In this document: one piece after another, positions 1 through 10,884 of the stretch | Layout of the letters: the number at the start of each line of letters is the position of its first letter | How positions within the stretch are numbered: the first letter of the stretch is position 1 | NCBI RefSeq assembly: GCF_036324505.1 | Contig: NC_086370.1 | Coordinates: 11,146,512 to 11,210,511, forward strand | Length of the DNA stretch: 64,000 nucleotides | Reading direction: 5' to 3' | DNA from: Eleginops maclovinus | Lineage: Eukaryota > Chordata > Actinopteri > Perciformes > Eleginopidae | Program-made: the position numbers and the translations under genes | Notes under the pieces: generated by a model | Database searches by the model: none | What the model saw: the letters and a program-made list of their open reading frames with translations, nothing else | Told to the model about the DNA's origin: nothing

Positions 1-1269
1 TTTACACATAACATAACTATTTTAGAAAAGTCTTTTAATATCTACTAATGGTGTTCTAGTATACAGAATATTCTTATGTCTCACCTTTTTGTCAATATTA
101 TTTTGTCAGATGCTCAGGGTCCAATTTGGAAAAAAAGAAAAGGGGGATTTTATGACATTTCCCCCACTATGCAATGTGTTCAAGTTGGCAAATGGTTCAT
201 GTTGCATCTTGAGGTCTGTGCTATGGAACAAAAGTGAAGTCCTGGTACAGTAATGTGATGGCTTTGGATATTGTAGACTGGTTGACTCATGATCTTCACT
301 GGTGTGAGAAAAAGAGGTAGCTAGTGTCTGTGAATACAGATGTGGATCAGTGTGTGGACATTTTTCCCATTTCAGGGCGTTTTGGTTTCATGCTTCTAGC
401 TGCTTTGTATTTTCAAATCAGCTGACATTACATGATATGAAAATAATATTAACATTGGAATGATTTATATATCACAGCTGTTCCAGGCATATCTTCATAT
501 TTGGAACCGGTGTAATACAAACTTGCTTTTAACTGCCAAGCTCTAGAGTTATTACCAACTAAAGGTTCCCGATCCATCCGTGTCTAAAACATTACATTGA
601 AAGCAGCATGTGTGAAGTTTGCAACCTGGTCACACACAGGGGTCATAGGGGATGGAGCAAAGTTATAGAAAGTAAACCCAAAGTTCTTCCAAAAGAATCA
701 TACTGATCATAAGATTAACAGACTCTGGCTAATTCTTGATTTTTGTGCCTTTATAGAGCTCATAGAGGAGTGCTCAGGCTTTCCAGCCTGATAGCTTATG
801 TTTAAATTGCATCAGAATGTTTGGCATACTTTCACTCAACAGTTATGATGGGCCTTATTCATACATGTTTATTTGTGCACCATCACAAAAAACCTAGTAA
901 GATTATCTTTGACAAAGGCTTTTGTGGATTTCTTTTAGCCAGAGGTTGAAATTAATTTGGCTTTCATGAAATAACAACATACACAGGAAATCAAAACTTA
1001 GCCTTGAATTATTGATGGGATGTTTTAGTACCGGAAAAGCTTTGGGCGTAATGGAAACTGTCTAGAATAATATTTAGTTGTTCCAAATAAAGGGGAAAAT
1101 ACATTATGGCTGGCTTAGTATTATTTAATGTTCTTATTAAATTATTGTAGCAGGTGATTCTGGAATTCTGGTTCTGCTCATAATGTGATTCTTAAATTTT
1201 TTATTATGTCTGATACTGACAAAACATGGTCTATAAACCCTAACCCTTATACCTTATTCCTCTTTTTAG
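1..1269 (+). other. zc3h6: Intron of zc3h6 upstream of its first exon in the window
   Basis: This AT-rich stretch ends in a pyrimidine run and AG just before the exon at 1270. No coding segment, RNA gene or clear repeat is visible. Because the first exon in the window opens with the third base of a codon, at least one short coding exon with the start codon must lie upstream, probably outside the window. Confidence 0.7.
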
Positions 1270-1489
1270 AGAGGATGGCGAATTGGAAGACGGAGAAATA
1301 GATGATGAAGGGATTGGGATTGAAGAAGAAAATAAAGAGGTTGCTGAGGTGAGTGAAGACAAAGAGAAGGAAAAAGATAAAGAAAAAGTAAAAGAAAAAG
1401 AAGAGAAGACCCACAGGCACTCCAGGAAAAGATACAAAAAGACCAAAGAGAAGAGGAGGTCCAAAAGGAGGAGGCGTGACAGACAGAAA
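1270..1489 (+). CDS. zc3h6: zc3h6 exon: acidic and basic N-terminal region
   Basis: The exon follows a tttttag acceptor and reads [14 protein letters not shown], then alternating Lys/Glu and Arg/Lys tracts, to a gtaaga donor. It enters with one base of a split codon and leaves in phase 0. Confidence 0.92.
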
Positions 1490-4400
1490 GTAAGATGCTT
1501 CAATAAATCTTATCGCAATAAAGGAATTTATTCAAACATCCCCTTTGATGTTTTGTTTTCCTTTGTTCCCTCGGCCCTCTCCTCAGCACCACTCCCCCTC
1601 CAGCAGCTCCAGCTCCGACAGTTACGACTCTGACTACGACCGACCAGAAAGGCCCAAAAATCGTAAAACCCAGGGATCAGATGGACAGTCCTCTCAGGTG
1701 AGTTCACATACAGCTGGCATCCTGATGCTGAATATTCCTAAAGGCAGTATGTGTGACTTTTTCTCTTTAACTTCTAACTTTCCAGCATGGACGGGATTCA
1801 AAGGGAGGCCATGGTAACTCCCAAAAGTCCCCGCCGCAAAAGAGCAGTGATTTTGAGAAATACAGCGACTACAGTGATGACAAGTATGACTATGACGAAG
1901 AGGAGGATGATTATGAAGATGACATGTCAGAGTACCCGCAATCTAAGGATTCAGGTCCGCAGGGTCGGGGAAGGGGACGCCAATCCAAAGACCAGATGAA
2001 GAGAGGAAGCATGAGGGGGATGAAACAACAGCAGTGTATGAATGAGACACTTTCAGATCAGATTATTTATGAAGTAATTTCTCTAGATTTACGGTTTTTG
2101 TTGCTCTTGTGTTTGATTACTTCCTCTTTCATCATTTTCAGTTGGGCAGAGAGGAAGGGGCAGAGGTAGTGGGCCGGGGAGAGGACGTGGGATGCTCTTC
2201 AAGAACAAGAAGCTGAAGGGCAAACCCTGGGGAGGACGTGGACGAGGACGAGGAGGAGACCAGGGCATGGAAGACATGGTACCAGTAGGTGTTTCCTTGA
2301 ACATTCAGGAACAATCAGTATTATATATTATTAAGTCCAATATAGCTCTGTAAACACCTTAATAGTAACATAACAATAACTAAGTCATATGGAATCAAAC
2401 TAAAGTCTCACTTTTGGAAAATGTGTTTTTTAATTGTTATTTTTCCAAGGTTAGAAATAGTTTGGATGTTGTTTTTATATTAAACACCGCTTTATTTTCA
2501 CTATTATGTGGTCTCATCTTCACAATATAACCAAATATATTTCATTGTTTGAAATTAAACAATGCTGTAGTCGTATTTGTTTGATTTCTCATGACGAAAC
2601 ACACCGGACACAGAGCATGGCGGAGCTAGATATGCTTTATCTAATCATGATCAACACTACTATTGTAGTTAATATAAACCTTATTTTTCACAATACAATT
2701 TATTTTAACAAATACAATTTGATAAAGCTTACAGTGTCTAAAAGTGTTTGGTTTGGGTACCTTGAAAGTGCTTGAAAAATGATTGGATTTGACTCTTACT
2801 TTCTCTTCATATTTTTGTGTGTAACAGGAAGGAAAAAATCCCTCCAGTTTTCAGAAGAAACGTCCAATTATGAGCAAAGAGTTTATCAATCAGCACACAG
2901 TCGAACACAACGGTAGAAACATCTGCAAGTATTTCCTGGAGGGCCGGTGCATCAAGGTATAGTAACACTAATGTTCTTCTACTTGCTTTAAAAACTAGAA
3001 CTCAAATATTTTCTATTGCATCAAAATAACAAATTACATAAAATTACTTTCACACCTTAAATATACTTTTTCCTCATACAGGGGGAACAGTGCAAGTTTG
3101 AACATGAACTCGTCGTACCAGATAAGAAAAAGGAGCTTTGTAAATTTTACCTTCAAGGATACTGCAGTAAAGGAGATAACTGCATTTACATGCACAATAT
3201 CCTTTAAAAAGCGTGTAATGTGTTGCATTATTAAAATAAATGTCATTATACCTTTTAATTAGTCCTGTTCCTTAACCTTTGATTGCACATGAATACCCGT
3301 GCAAGTTCTTTCATACTGGAGCCAAATGTTATCAAGGGGACAACTGCAAGTTCTCCCACGATGCTTTGAACGAGGTGACCAAAGACTTGCTTGATAAGGT
3401 AGGACAACTCTTAACTCTCTTTTGCCGAGATATTCTTTACTCCAATGGTCAAATATTGTTGTATTTCTGCTTTCTGACTCATTTATCAGATAATCAACAC
3501 TGAGGAGGAGAATGCCCGCGAGGACGAGCTGGAGCTGGAGGATCTGCGAAAGCAGGGTATCGCTCCACTTCCGAAGCCCCCTCCTGGGGTGGGGCTGCTG
3601 CCCACTCCTGGTCAGAGCAGTCCTACAGACGGAGCCTCGGGACAGGCGGGAAAGAAGATCCCCTCCCTGTTTGAAATCAATGTTCAACCTACTGTTGACT
3701 TGGCACAAAAAATTGGTCTAAGGTAACTTAAATCATCTATATTTTATGTATTTGCTAGTATTTCTATCTGACCCTAAACCAACATCTGTCTTATTTAGAT
3801 ACATGGGACCAATATGGTGGCCCAAGCAGTATTACTTAAAATAATAATGACAATTTAAATTTTAATCAAAATTAAAATACAGGAAATTAACAAATTATAC
3901 TCAGGATTTACTTCGTTGTCAAGCTCAATATTGTATCCCCATGTCATTTTGGTCTACTGATCAAATCCTTAAGGGTTTATTCTGTACTTAATTGTGCACA
4001 TTATTTTTCAGTGGATCCAACTTTTCCCAGGATCAAGGCGATGGCACCGATCAGTTCAGTGGCGGCTCAGAGGACACGCAGAGTGGAGGCATGGTGCCTT
4101 CAGGTCCCTCTGCTCCCCCTGTTCCTCCCCCTGAGTCTCCTGTTGCCATGGGTCACCCCACTGGACCACCCATGCCACAGAGCCCCCCTGGACTGCACCC
4201 ACCACACGGCTTTCCAATGCCGCCTCCGATCCCCCCTGGTCCACCCCCACCCTTCTACGGAAACAGACCCAATATGAACCCTCCGATTAACATGCAGAGG
4301 CCTCCCCCGTTCCCTCCAGATCTACAGATGTTGCAGAATCTCTTCCCCTTTCCACCCATGGGTCAGAACCCAGTAGATTTCTTCAGCAACTTTCTCGGAA

Positions 4401-6326
4401 ACCAGGCTCCACAAGGAGGTCAGTGTCAATGTGGTCATCAAATGATGAATTATGTTTAATCGTAACTAAAAATAGCTAAATTGTGTTTCTGTTTTATTTT
4501 TAATGCTGTAGATCCTGGTCTAGCCTTCATGCAGAACCTCCAGCAGAACATGGGGGCAGAGTCACAGTTGAATTCTTTGCCACCAGCAGTACAGAAGGCC
4601 ATCCTTTTACACCTGACACAACAGCAGCAAGAGTCTCTTCCCCAGGGAAATGAGCCACAGAGAGCGGAGGGCCCGGATGATAACAATGCAAACAGAGGTA
4701 GGTGGCAAGAAGCAGGTTTGCTAATAAATTAGGGTAAAATAAAACTCAGAGAACCCTTTCTGAAATTGAGCTAAGAGAAGTAAAAATCGTAAACGTGCGA
4801 GCACAAACATTCAAATATAACGTAAAAATAAGAAATGTAATATTTTCTTTACAGAAGAAACTACAAACTGGTACTCAAGCGATGAAGAGGATGGGAGCTG
4901 TGTTTCCTCCATCCTCAAATGTCTCAAAAAGCAGAATGAGATGAAGCAGTCTCAGTCGAAGCCCCCCCAGGCTGCCCAAGTGGGTGACCCTCGGCTTGTT
5001 AAAGAGAGGGCTCCACCCAGTGACCCCCGTATGAAGACAGACCCCCGACAGCGAACCCCGGATATGAAAAAGGAGTCAGACGGAGCTGCAGACGCCCGGT
5101 TCTCCAGAGACCCCAGGAAGATTCGACCAATGGAGCCGAGTTCATTTCGCCAGCAGGGACACCCTGGTCCGAAGAAGCCTGCTGCAGGGGATGAGGATGA
5201 TGAAGGTGAGCGGGAGCCCAGAGACAAAGCTGTTCTTATCCCTCTAGATGCCGGCCCCGATGTGCTGCTGCGGGACCCTCGCTGCCAGTTAAAGCAGTTT
5301 AGCCACATCCGAGTTGACATCCTGCTTCAGAGGCCAGCCTTCGCTCAGACAGTAGTGTGGGCCCCTGAGGACCTTATCCCTTCTCTGGTACCCAAACAAG
5401 AACACTCTATCAACCTGCCCCTCCCACCCCTCATTGCAGATGCTCAGATGAACCGAACAAACTTGTCTGACCCTCCGCCCGTCTCCTGCCCTCCACCCAT
5501 TGACCCCAGACTTGTAGCAGCGCGTTTAAAAGAGCGTATGAGTCGATTACCCTCCGGATCTTTAGAGTCCCGACCCTCCACAGAAAGACCTGTAGATCCA
5601 CGTCAGCTGAAGGCTCTGGACCCCAGACTCAAGCGTACAGTGAGCCTGGACTCGAAGTTGATGGGTCAGAAAGTGCCATCCTCTGGGGCGGTAGCTGTGG
5701 ACCCCAGGTTACAGAAGGCCAGTGCTAGCTCCACTCCTCTTACTGTCCAAGCAAAGCCAGAGCCCGAGAAACTGCCACCTTATGCCCCACGTCTGGCTTC
5801 CTCTGGTGGAGGTCTTGAGAGTCCCACTACTATCCTCAGGGGCATCAGTCTGTACGATCCTCGTAATCAGAGCGAGCCATCCCAGAAGGAGCAGACAGAG
5901 CCTCCCAAAAAGACGTCCATTCTGAAACTCCCAAGCAAGAAAGACACTTCTCCGCCACTCTCACCAACCCAAAGAAGCAGCTCTTTGGAAGAGACAAAAA
6001 GCACAGACGTTGCCTCAGATCAGCCTCCGCCTCCCGGTTCTGCCGCAGTGCCTCCTGCCTCACCGGTCAAACCCCCTGCAGTTCATAACCTCCCCATCCA
6101 GGCACTGGCCGGGCTCATCCGACCCCAGTACACTGACTCCAGGCAGACCAAACCTGGTGGACAAGGCTCTGCAGGAGCACAAGAAGAGGCGGAAGAAAAG
6201 AAGGAGCAGGAGGAGGCCACGGAGGAGAAACCAAAACAGGAGGGCCCAGAGGACGAGGCAGACGACAGGACACTAAAAGATGTCTTCAAGACTTTTGATC
6301 CCACTGCTTCCCCTTTCTGTCAGTAA
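1270..6326 (+). CDS. zc3h6: Zinc finger CCCH domain-containing protein 6 (5' end outside window)
   Basis: Eleven exons: 1270-1489, 1587-1697, 1786-2035, 2142-2284, 2828-2956, 3082-3196, 3289-3398, 3490-3722, 4012-4418, 4512-4697, 4855-6326. Phases agree throughout and give about 1,124 residues. Order: acidic then lysine/arginine-rich N-terminus, serine-rich patch, Tyr/Asp/Glu-rich stretch, RGG-type Gly/Arg box, three CCCH fingers, the [15 protein letters not shown] motif, a proline-rich region, an NWYSSDEE motif, a long tail with ten DPR triplets and the family C-terminus DPTASPFCQ. The finger block ([33 protein letters not shown]) fits ZC3H6 better than its paralogue ZC3H4. The family is nuclear and linked to RNA binding and restriction of non-coding transcription; that is family knowledge, mainly from ZC3H4. 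Mammalian ZC3H6 is about 1,190 aa, so only a little N-terminus is missing. The gene converges on the vinculin-like gene downstream. Confidence 0.95.
1587..1697 (+). CDS. zc3h6: zc3h6 exon: serine-rich patch
   Basis: 37 codons between a cctcag acceptor and a gtgagt donor. The peptide starts [18 protein letters not shown], the low-complexity Ser/Asp/Tyr patch expected at this place in ZC3H4/6 proteins. Confidence 0.9.
1786..2035 (+). CDS. zc3h6: zc3h6 exon: acidic Tyr/Asp/Glu region
   Basis: The exon encodes repeated [21 protein letters not shown] residues, then a GRGRGR segment. I place the donor at 2036 (gtatga) because it alone gives the phase 1 needed by the next exon, whose other two frames meet stops; gtccgc after 1953 is a weaker alternative. 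Confidence 0.75.
2142..2284 (+). CDS. zc3h6: zc3h6 exon: Gly/Arg-rich (RGG) box
   Basis: Follows a ttttcag acceptor and encodes a [17 protein letters not shown] stretch and a [10 protein letters not shown] stretch, a typical arginine-methylated RNA-binding low-complexity element. Two donors six bases apart (gtacca at 2279, gtaggt at 2285) keep the frame; I use the second, which fits the consensus better. Confidence 0.85.
2828..2956 (+). CDS. zc3h6: zc3h6 exon: start of CCCH finger 1
   Basis: 43 codons including FINQHTVEH and the first two cysteines of finger 1 (CKYFLEGRC). The finger is split by the following intron. Confidence 0.95.
3082..3196 (+). CDS. zc3h6: zc3h6 exon: end of CCCH finger 1 and all of finger 2
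   Basis: Completes finger 1 (C-x7-C-x5-C-x3-H overall) and carries finger 2, [19 protein letters not shown]. It ends one base into the Asn codon after the last His of finger 2, at a U12-type AT-AC intron. Confidence 0.95.
3197..3288 (+). other. zc3h6: U12-type AT-AC intron of zc3h6 (92 nt)
   Basis: No GT donor fits here. Removing 3197-3288 restores [13 protein letters not shown] without a gap. The intron starts atatccttt, the minor-spliceosome AT-AC donor, has ttccttaac (the U12 branch-site consensus) at 3268-3276, and ends in AC with about 13 nt from the branch adenosine to the end. All three signals are as close to consensus as they can be. Confidence 0.93.
3289..3398 (+). CDS. zc3h6: zc3h6 exon: CCCH finger 3
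   Basis: Begins directly after the AC acceptor. Finger 3 is [20 protein letters not shown] (C-x8-C-x5-C-x3-H), followed by a helix (EVTKDLLDK). Donor gtagga. Confidence 0.95.
3490..3722 (+). CDS. zc3h6: zc3h6 exon: [11 protein letters not shown] motif and IPSLFEI motif
   Basis: Encodes an acidic helix, the conserved [14 protein letters not shown] segment and [20 protein letters not shown], all hallmarks of the ZC3H4/6 family just C-terminal to the fingers. It ends two bases into a codon before gtaact. Confidence 0.95.
4012..4418 (+). CDS. zc3h6: zc3h6 exon: proline-rich region
   Basis: About 136 residues dominated by Pro, Gly and Met (for example [14 protein letters not shown]), following a long pyrimidine tract and cag. 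Likely disordered. Donor gtcagt. Confidence 0.93.
4512..4697 (+). CDS. zc3h6: zc3h6 exon: [18 protein letters not shown] segment
   Basis: Contains a short amphipathic segment [15 protein letters not shown], matching the conserved 'LPAVQRAL' element of the family, then a Gln-rich run. Phase 1 at the gtaggt donor. Confidence 0.93.
4855..6326 (+). CDS. zc3h6: zc3h6 terminal coding exon: DPR-rich tail
   Basis: Last coding exon, 490 codons plus TAA at 6324-6326. It opens with [13 protein letters not shown], carries ten DPR triplets (GDPRL, SDPRM, TDPRQ, RDPRK, RDPRC, IDPRL, VDPRQ, LDPRL, VDPRL, YDPRN), a conserved block around [19 protein letters not shown] and WAPEDLIP, and ends [17 protein letters not shown]. 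Antisense and off-frame ORFs here are shadows. Confidence 0.97.
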
Positions 6327-8126
6327 ACACCCCGGTGTGGAAATATAGAAAAGCCACAGACAATTTGTATTTTGATGAAAATGAACCTTTTTGGACTCAC
6401 ATCTATCTATTTATTTCTGTATATAAATGATCCTGTATAAAATCACATACTATCTAGTGCGCCACACATCTGTCAGTATGGAGATGATGCTATATAATGT
6501 GCACAGACACAGTGTATAGTTGCTTTAAACATAATCTTATTAATGCAGAAATGTATGTTTTGAAAGTGTGTTACGTTTTGTTTATCATTGTGTTTTTTTC
6601 ATTTCAGTCAGACAACTCACGTGTTTCATTAATATGTTTATTAGAAACAGTATATAGTTTGAGTTTGGTGTCTGGCCTCAGCACTCCACATATTAGATAG
6701 AATCGAGGATGAAACCCTCTTTATTAGTTACATACATGCACACAGCAGAGCAGAGAGAGTGAAATTGGTCCTCTGCATTTAACCCATCCTAGTACTAGGA
6801 GCAGTGGGCAGCTATTGTGCAGCGCCCTGGGGATTGGAGGTGTCCGTTGCCTTGCTCAAGGGCAGGTGAACTGGGACCTCTCCAAGTAGCAGTCTACTTT
6901 CCATATTTCAAGTCTGTTCAGGGACTTGAACCAGCGACCCTACGATTCCCAGTCCAAGCCCCTACTGACTTGGCCACATTGATTGATGGTTAGATAACTA
7001 ACCCTCGAGCCTACAGCTGGAAGCTGGGGAGGAGGCTTTGGGTGGTGGTGGGGCAGGCGAGCGTCGCCAACGTGAATGAAGCAGTGAGTTGAACACATTA
7101 GCAGCGTGGAAACGGCAGTAGTAGCAGCAGCTGCATTAGCGAGGCAGAGGTAGGCGGACTATGTTTGGTTGGTTGCAAGATTGACGAGGGGCCTTATGTG
7201 CGAATGTATCATTGGTGCTCGAGTTGACTGCCTGAACTAGCTCGCAGGCTTCCCCCCTTTTATGTTTGAAATATTATTAAAAAGTGTTTCCATTTTACAT
7301 TAAGGATTGATGAATATCTTTCCAGGCACTACACAACGTAGATAAGATCGAACACTCACTCTACCTGCAAACGGTAATACTAAATAATCCGTCAAACAAT
7401 AATTGTAATAATTTCCTTGTGAATATTTGTATTTCCTTATTTATTTTAAGGCACTTTTATATTATCTTACTTTTATGCTCAATTTTATGATAAGGGATTT
7501 ATTCACCATTTTATTTGTTATTATTTACTTCTTTTCATTTAAAGTGGCCTAAATGCTTAGAGGATGTGAAGTTACTGATGTAGGCTTGTCTAATTTGCTT
7601 GAGTAAATATTATTGGTTACTTCATTTGTCATTAGTAAAAAAAAATCACTGCTGACAAACTTGTACGGTAAATAGCAAACTGTCTTTCATTTGTTTGTAT
7701 CCGAAAAAAAAAGAAATGTACAATACAAAAAATATATATTGGATCCATTTTATTGATAGATATATAAATATGACCTTTATAACTATATTTCCAAGTTGAA
7801 TTATGTTGGAGTTGACAAGATAAACTCATCTTATCTGTCTTACAAAGGGTGAATATTGTGGGCATAGTGTGTCTGTATTATTTGACATCTCTGTGTCTGG
7901 TGAGCCTTGTATGACTGAAACTAAACCATGTGCTTTTATTTTTTATTATCACTTTCATACTTCACATTGTAAATCCCTTTTTGTATCACATGTACAGTCT
8001 GTTTTTGAGCGTTTTAATGAATAATGCTTTAGATTTTGTGGTGATGGTTGTGATAATAGTGTATGACATTTTAACAACACATGCCTGTCACATTTGAGTG
8101 ATTTTATTATGAGTAACTGAAATAAA
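6327..8126 (+). other. zc3h6: zc3h6 3' UTR region and poly(A) signals
   Basis: AT-rich sequence after the stop. Candidate poly(A) hexamers are ATTAAA at 7276-7281 and AATAAA at 8121-8126; the second is followed by a T-rich and GT-containing stretch. The UTR would include the dispersed repeat at 6716-6985. Which signal is used cannot be told from sequence. Confidence 0.55.
6716..6985. repeat. Dispersed teleost short repeat
   Basis: Recognised by its wording: a tttattagttacatacatgc start, gaaattggtcctctgcattt, cagcgccctggggattgg, ccttgctcaaggg and a cttgaaccagcgaccctac end. Copies are very common in fish genomes; I do not assign a family with certainty. It lies in the probable 3' UTR of zc3h6. 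Confidence 0.7.
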
Positions 8127-8437
8127 GAGATAAGTCATACGGTATTTTATTTCAGAATCCCACATCAAGTTCAATCACCTCAAATACAAAATGTTTTTTG
8201 TCATTCACTTTGTTAAAGTGTCCTTGGGGATGACAGTCTGTAAAAAGCTCCCTCTAAGTGTTGAGTAGGTTTCACATTATTATATTAAATAGAAAACAGG
8301 ATCCGTGTTAGGCTTCTCTGATATATCTTGATTCATAAATCGATTTTTAACTGCAAAGATTATGTAGAATATATTTTTGCTTCCCAAGTGTATTCAGAGG
8401 TTGTTAGAAATTAAGATCACATGGAATTAGGGGAATG

Positions 8438-10552
8438 TTTTACAGTTGCTAACACACTAAAATGACATGCATATAACAATTATTTAAACTGACACACAGA
8501 GAGCAAAACCTCTCAAGTCTCCAAAACTCTAAACACATTTTCTGTGTTTACATTTTCTTCAATCAGGAAGTAAGCACTATAAAAGCACCACAGGTGAGCA
8601 TCTGTTTTTACAACAACAATGGAAAACGTCGCAGAGAGAGAAAGAGGAAGGGTTAGAATGAGAGGAGGAGGAAGAGTGAGAGGTAGGGGTAGAGCTGGTA
8701 GAGGAGTTCATGGCCAAAGACAACAACTTTCAAATGAAATCAGAGCGACCTTAGTTAATCATGTCATCAACCATGGGCTGACAATGCGAGAGGCTGGACA
8801 GAGTGCAGCCCAACTTGAGCCGTTTTACTGTCGCCTCTGTCATCCGGACATTTAGACTGGAGCACAGGTATGTAACCAAAATGTATTTCACTCTTGTAGT
8901 ACACGCCATTTCATAGTGTATCAGTTGGGTGACACCTGTTTACTTCATGAATGGCTGATGTCATACACTTACTGTACACGTTTCCTGTATCATTTACTCT
9001 ACTGTGGGGGAAATACCTGTAGGCTGCATTGCCCTATGTTTTAGTTTTTTTGTTTTTCTAAAGGACTGAGAGACGCAACCATGGTGGAGGAAGGGGCCTA
9101 ATGTTCACCGGGGTACAGGAAGCTGCCATTGTAAACTTGGTTTTGGAAAGTAATGAAATCAGATTACTGAAAAAGAGATACTCAAAGTCACATCATCCAA
9201 GACAGCACCGTATTCAACAACATTCAACAAGTCAGTTTGTCCACATTGGCTCGCGTTCTCGAGCGAAACCAAATCAGTATGAAACAACTTTATAAGGTGC
9301 CTTTTGAGAGAAACTCTCAAAGAAACAAAGAGCTCAGAAGAGCATATGTGGATATTGACTGATTTTTGTTCTTTGTTTCTGGGAGTTCTGGAAATGGATG
9401 CTCATGCAATCCCGCATGAGTTCATCTTTGTAGATGAGGCTGGGTTCAACTTAGCAAAGACCAGAGTAGGGGAAGGAACGTCATTGGCCACAGAGCCATT
9501 ATAGATGTTCCTGGCCAACGTGGTGGGAACATCACAATGTGCACTGCCATCTCCCATACGCATGGTGTCCCCACCGTGATGCCAACCTTGGACCATACAA
9601 CACAGCCCATTGTCTCACATTTATGGACAGACTCCACAATATTCTCGTACCACCAGAGCGTATGAATGATGCAGAGCATCGAAGAAACAGGTATGTTATA
9701 GTATGGGACAACGTGAGCTTTCATCATGCAGCCCCAGTCCAAACCTGGTTTGCTGACCACCCACCATTTGTCGTGCAATACCTCCCACCATACTCCCCAT
9801 TTTTGAACCCCATAGAAGAGTTCTGTTCAGCATGGCGGTGGAAGGTTTACGACCGGCACCCCTTTGTGCGCATGCTTTTTGCAGGCTATGGAAGAGGCAT
9901 GTGATGAAATTGATGTGGGTGCGATTCAGGGATGGATAAGGCACTCAAAGCGCTTCGTCCCTCGATCTCTGGCAAGGGAAGATATTGCCTGTGATGTGGA
10001 CGAGGCGTTGTGGCCAGATCCAGCTATGCGGCAGACTGCTGCCTAATTACAGTATTTTTCTCGCCTCTTTTTTTTTATATATATTTTTTCTGTAATTTTC
10101 TTTTTCAGTTTACTGTTTTTTGTTAGCATATTTTTGTTCACTCCAATGTATCTGCTGTGCATATTTTGCATTGACTTTTTTGGTGAAAAATAAAAAATAA
10201 CAGCAGCATGTGTGTATCTGCAAATATTTCTGTGCATGTGAACAATCTGAAGAATTTTCAACAATTTGAACTATTTTAGTACTATGGCAAAGCTCACTAA
10301 AGCTTTACATTTTGCCCAACAGTGTGTAGTTGGTGAGACAAAAATCTGGTAATATGAATGAAGTGGGTGCCGTTTGGTGCAAAAGTTTAATTTTCATAAT
10401 GGTATATGTAGTTTTGGTTGCAGTGCTTCATTTTGCAGGATATGAGGTATCTTGCAGTTTGGGTGTGTGGTTGTGTGAATCGTGTTAAGTATTTTGGTAA
10501 AACCAGGTTAGTTTCTAAAATTGTGTTTAAACAATTGTAAAAAACTGTAAAT
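8438..10552 (+). mobile_element. Decayed Tc1/mariner-IS630 superfamily DNA transposon
   Basis: A broken DDE transposase (8619-10046) lies within a block whose ends carry a short imperfect inverted match: tttacagtt near 8438-8447 and its complement near 10541-10550. The element bounds rest only on that match and are tentative. It sits between the convergent zc3h6 and vinculin-like genes and may overlap their 3' ends. Confidence 0.6.
8619..10046 (+). pseudogene. Broken DDE transposase (IS630/Tc1-like, fish type)
   Basis: The start at 8619 opens an Arg/Gly-rich segment, then a helix-turn-helix-like region. A one-base shift is needed near 8800. A gtatgt...aaag intron appears at about 8870-9063, followed by RRNHGGGRG. 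The catalytic core is in pieces: IFVDEAGFNLAK (first Asp, around 9425-9460), a shift near 9465-9480, VIVWDNVSFHH (second Asp, about 9700-9730) and YSPFLNPIEEF (Glu, about 9790-9830). Spacing from the second Asp to the Glu is 35 residues. After a further shift near 9880 the C-terminal part ends with a TAA at 10044-10046. At least four frame breaks make it inactive. Confidence 0.85.
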
Positions 10553-10704
10553 GCAAAGTTAGGGACAAAAATAAGGAATACATGTATATCTGTCAACACT
10601 TTTAGCTTGCTGAATGGTTGGGTCAAGAGTTTAAGAATACAGTTTTCTTTTAAATAAACATAAAAGTTGAATAGATCAGGTAGTAAAAATAAAGAAACAA
10701 GTTA

Positions 10705-10834
10705 TTTATTTAGTTTGAAACTTTGGAAACGTGTTCTGTTTGGGATGGGATGCCTATTATGATATTTACAAAGGTTAGGTATAATACCGTTTCAATATTT
10801 TTGTCTTTTTTAGGAAGCCTTATTGTTATTTATT
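10705..10834 (-). other. Candidate poly(A) signals of the vinculin-like gene
   Basis: On the - strand AATAAA occurs at 10829-10834 and 10705-10710, about 50 and 175 nt past the distal stop codon. Either would fit a short 3' UTR. Confidence 0.5.
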
Positions 10835-10884
10835 CATTATTATTGGAGAATTTCAATAAGTACCAACATAACTGTTTATAACTA

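Noticed and set aside
1206..1260. ATG followed by SDTDKTW, resembling the expected zc3h6 N-terminus
   Set aside because: It is within about 60 bp of the next exon, leaves no room for an intron and has no usable donor; reading through meets no clear family match. Probably chance.
4952..5320. Open - strand frames across the zc3h6 last exon
   Set aside because: Shadows of the GC-rich coding exon; no splice sites or motifs of their own.
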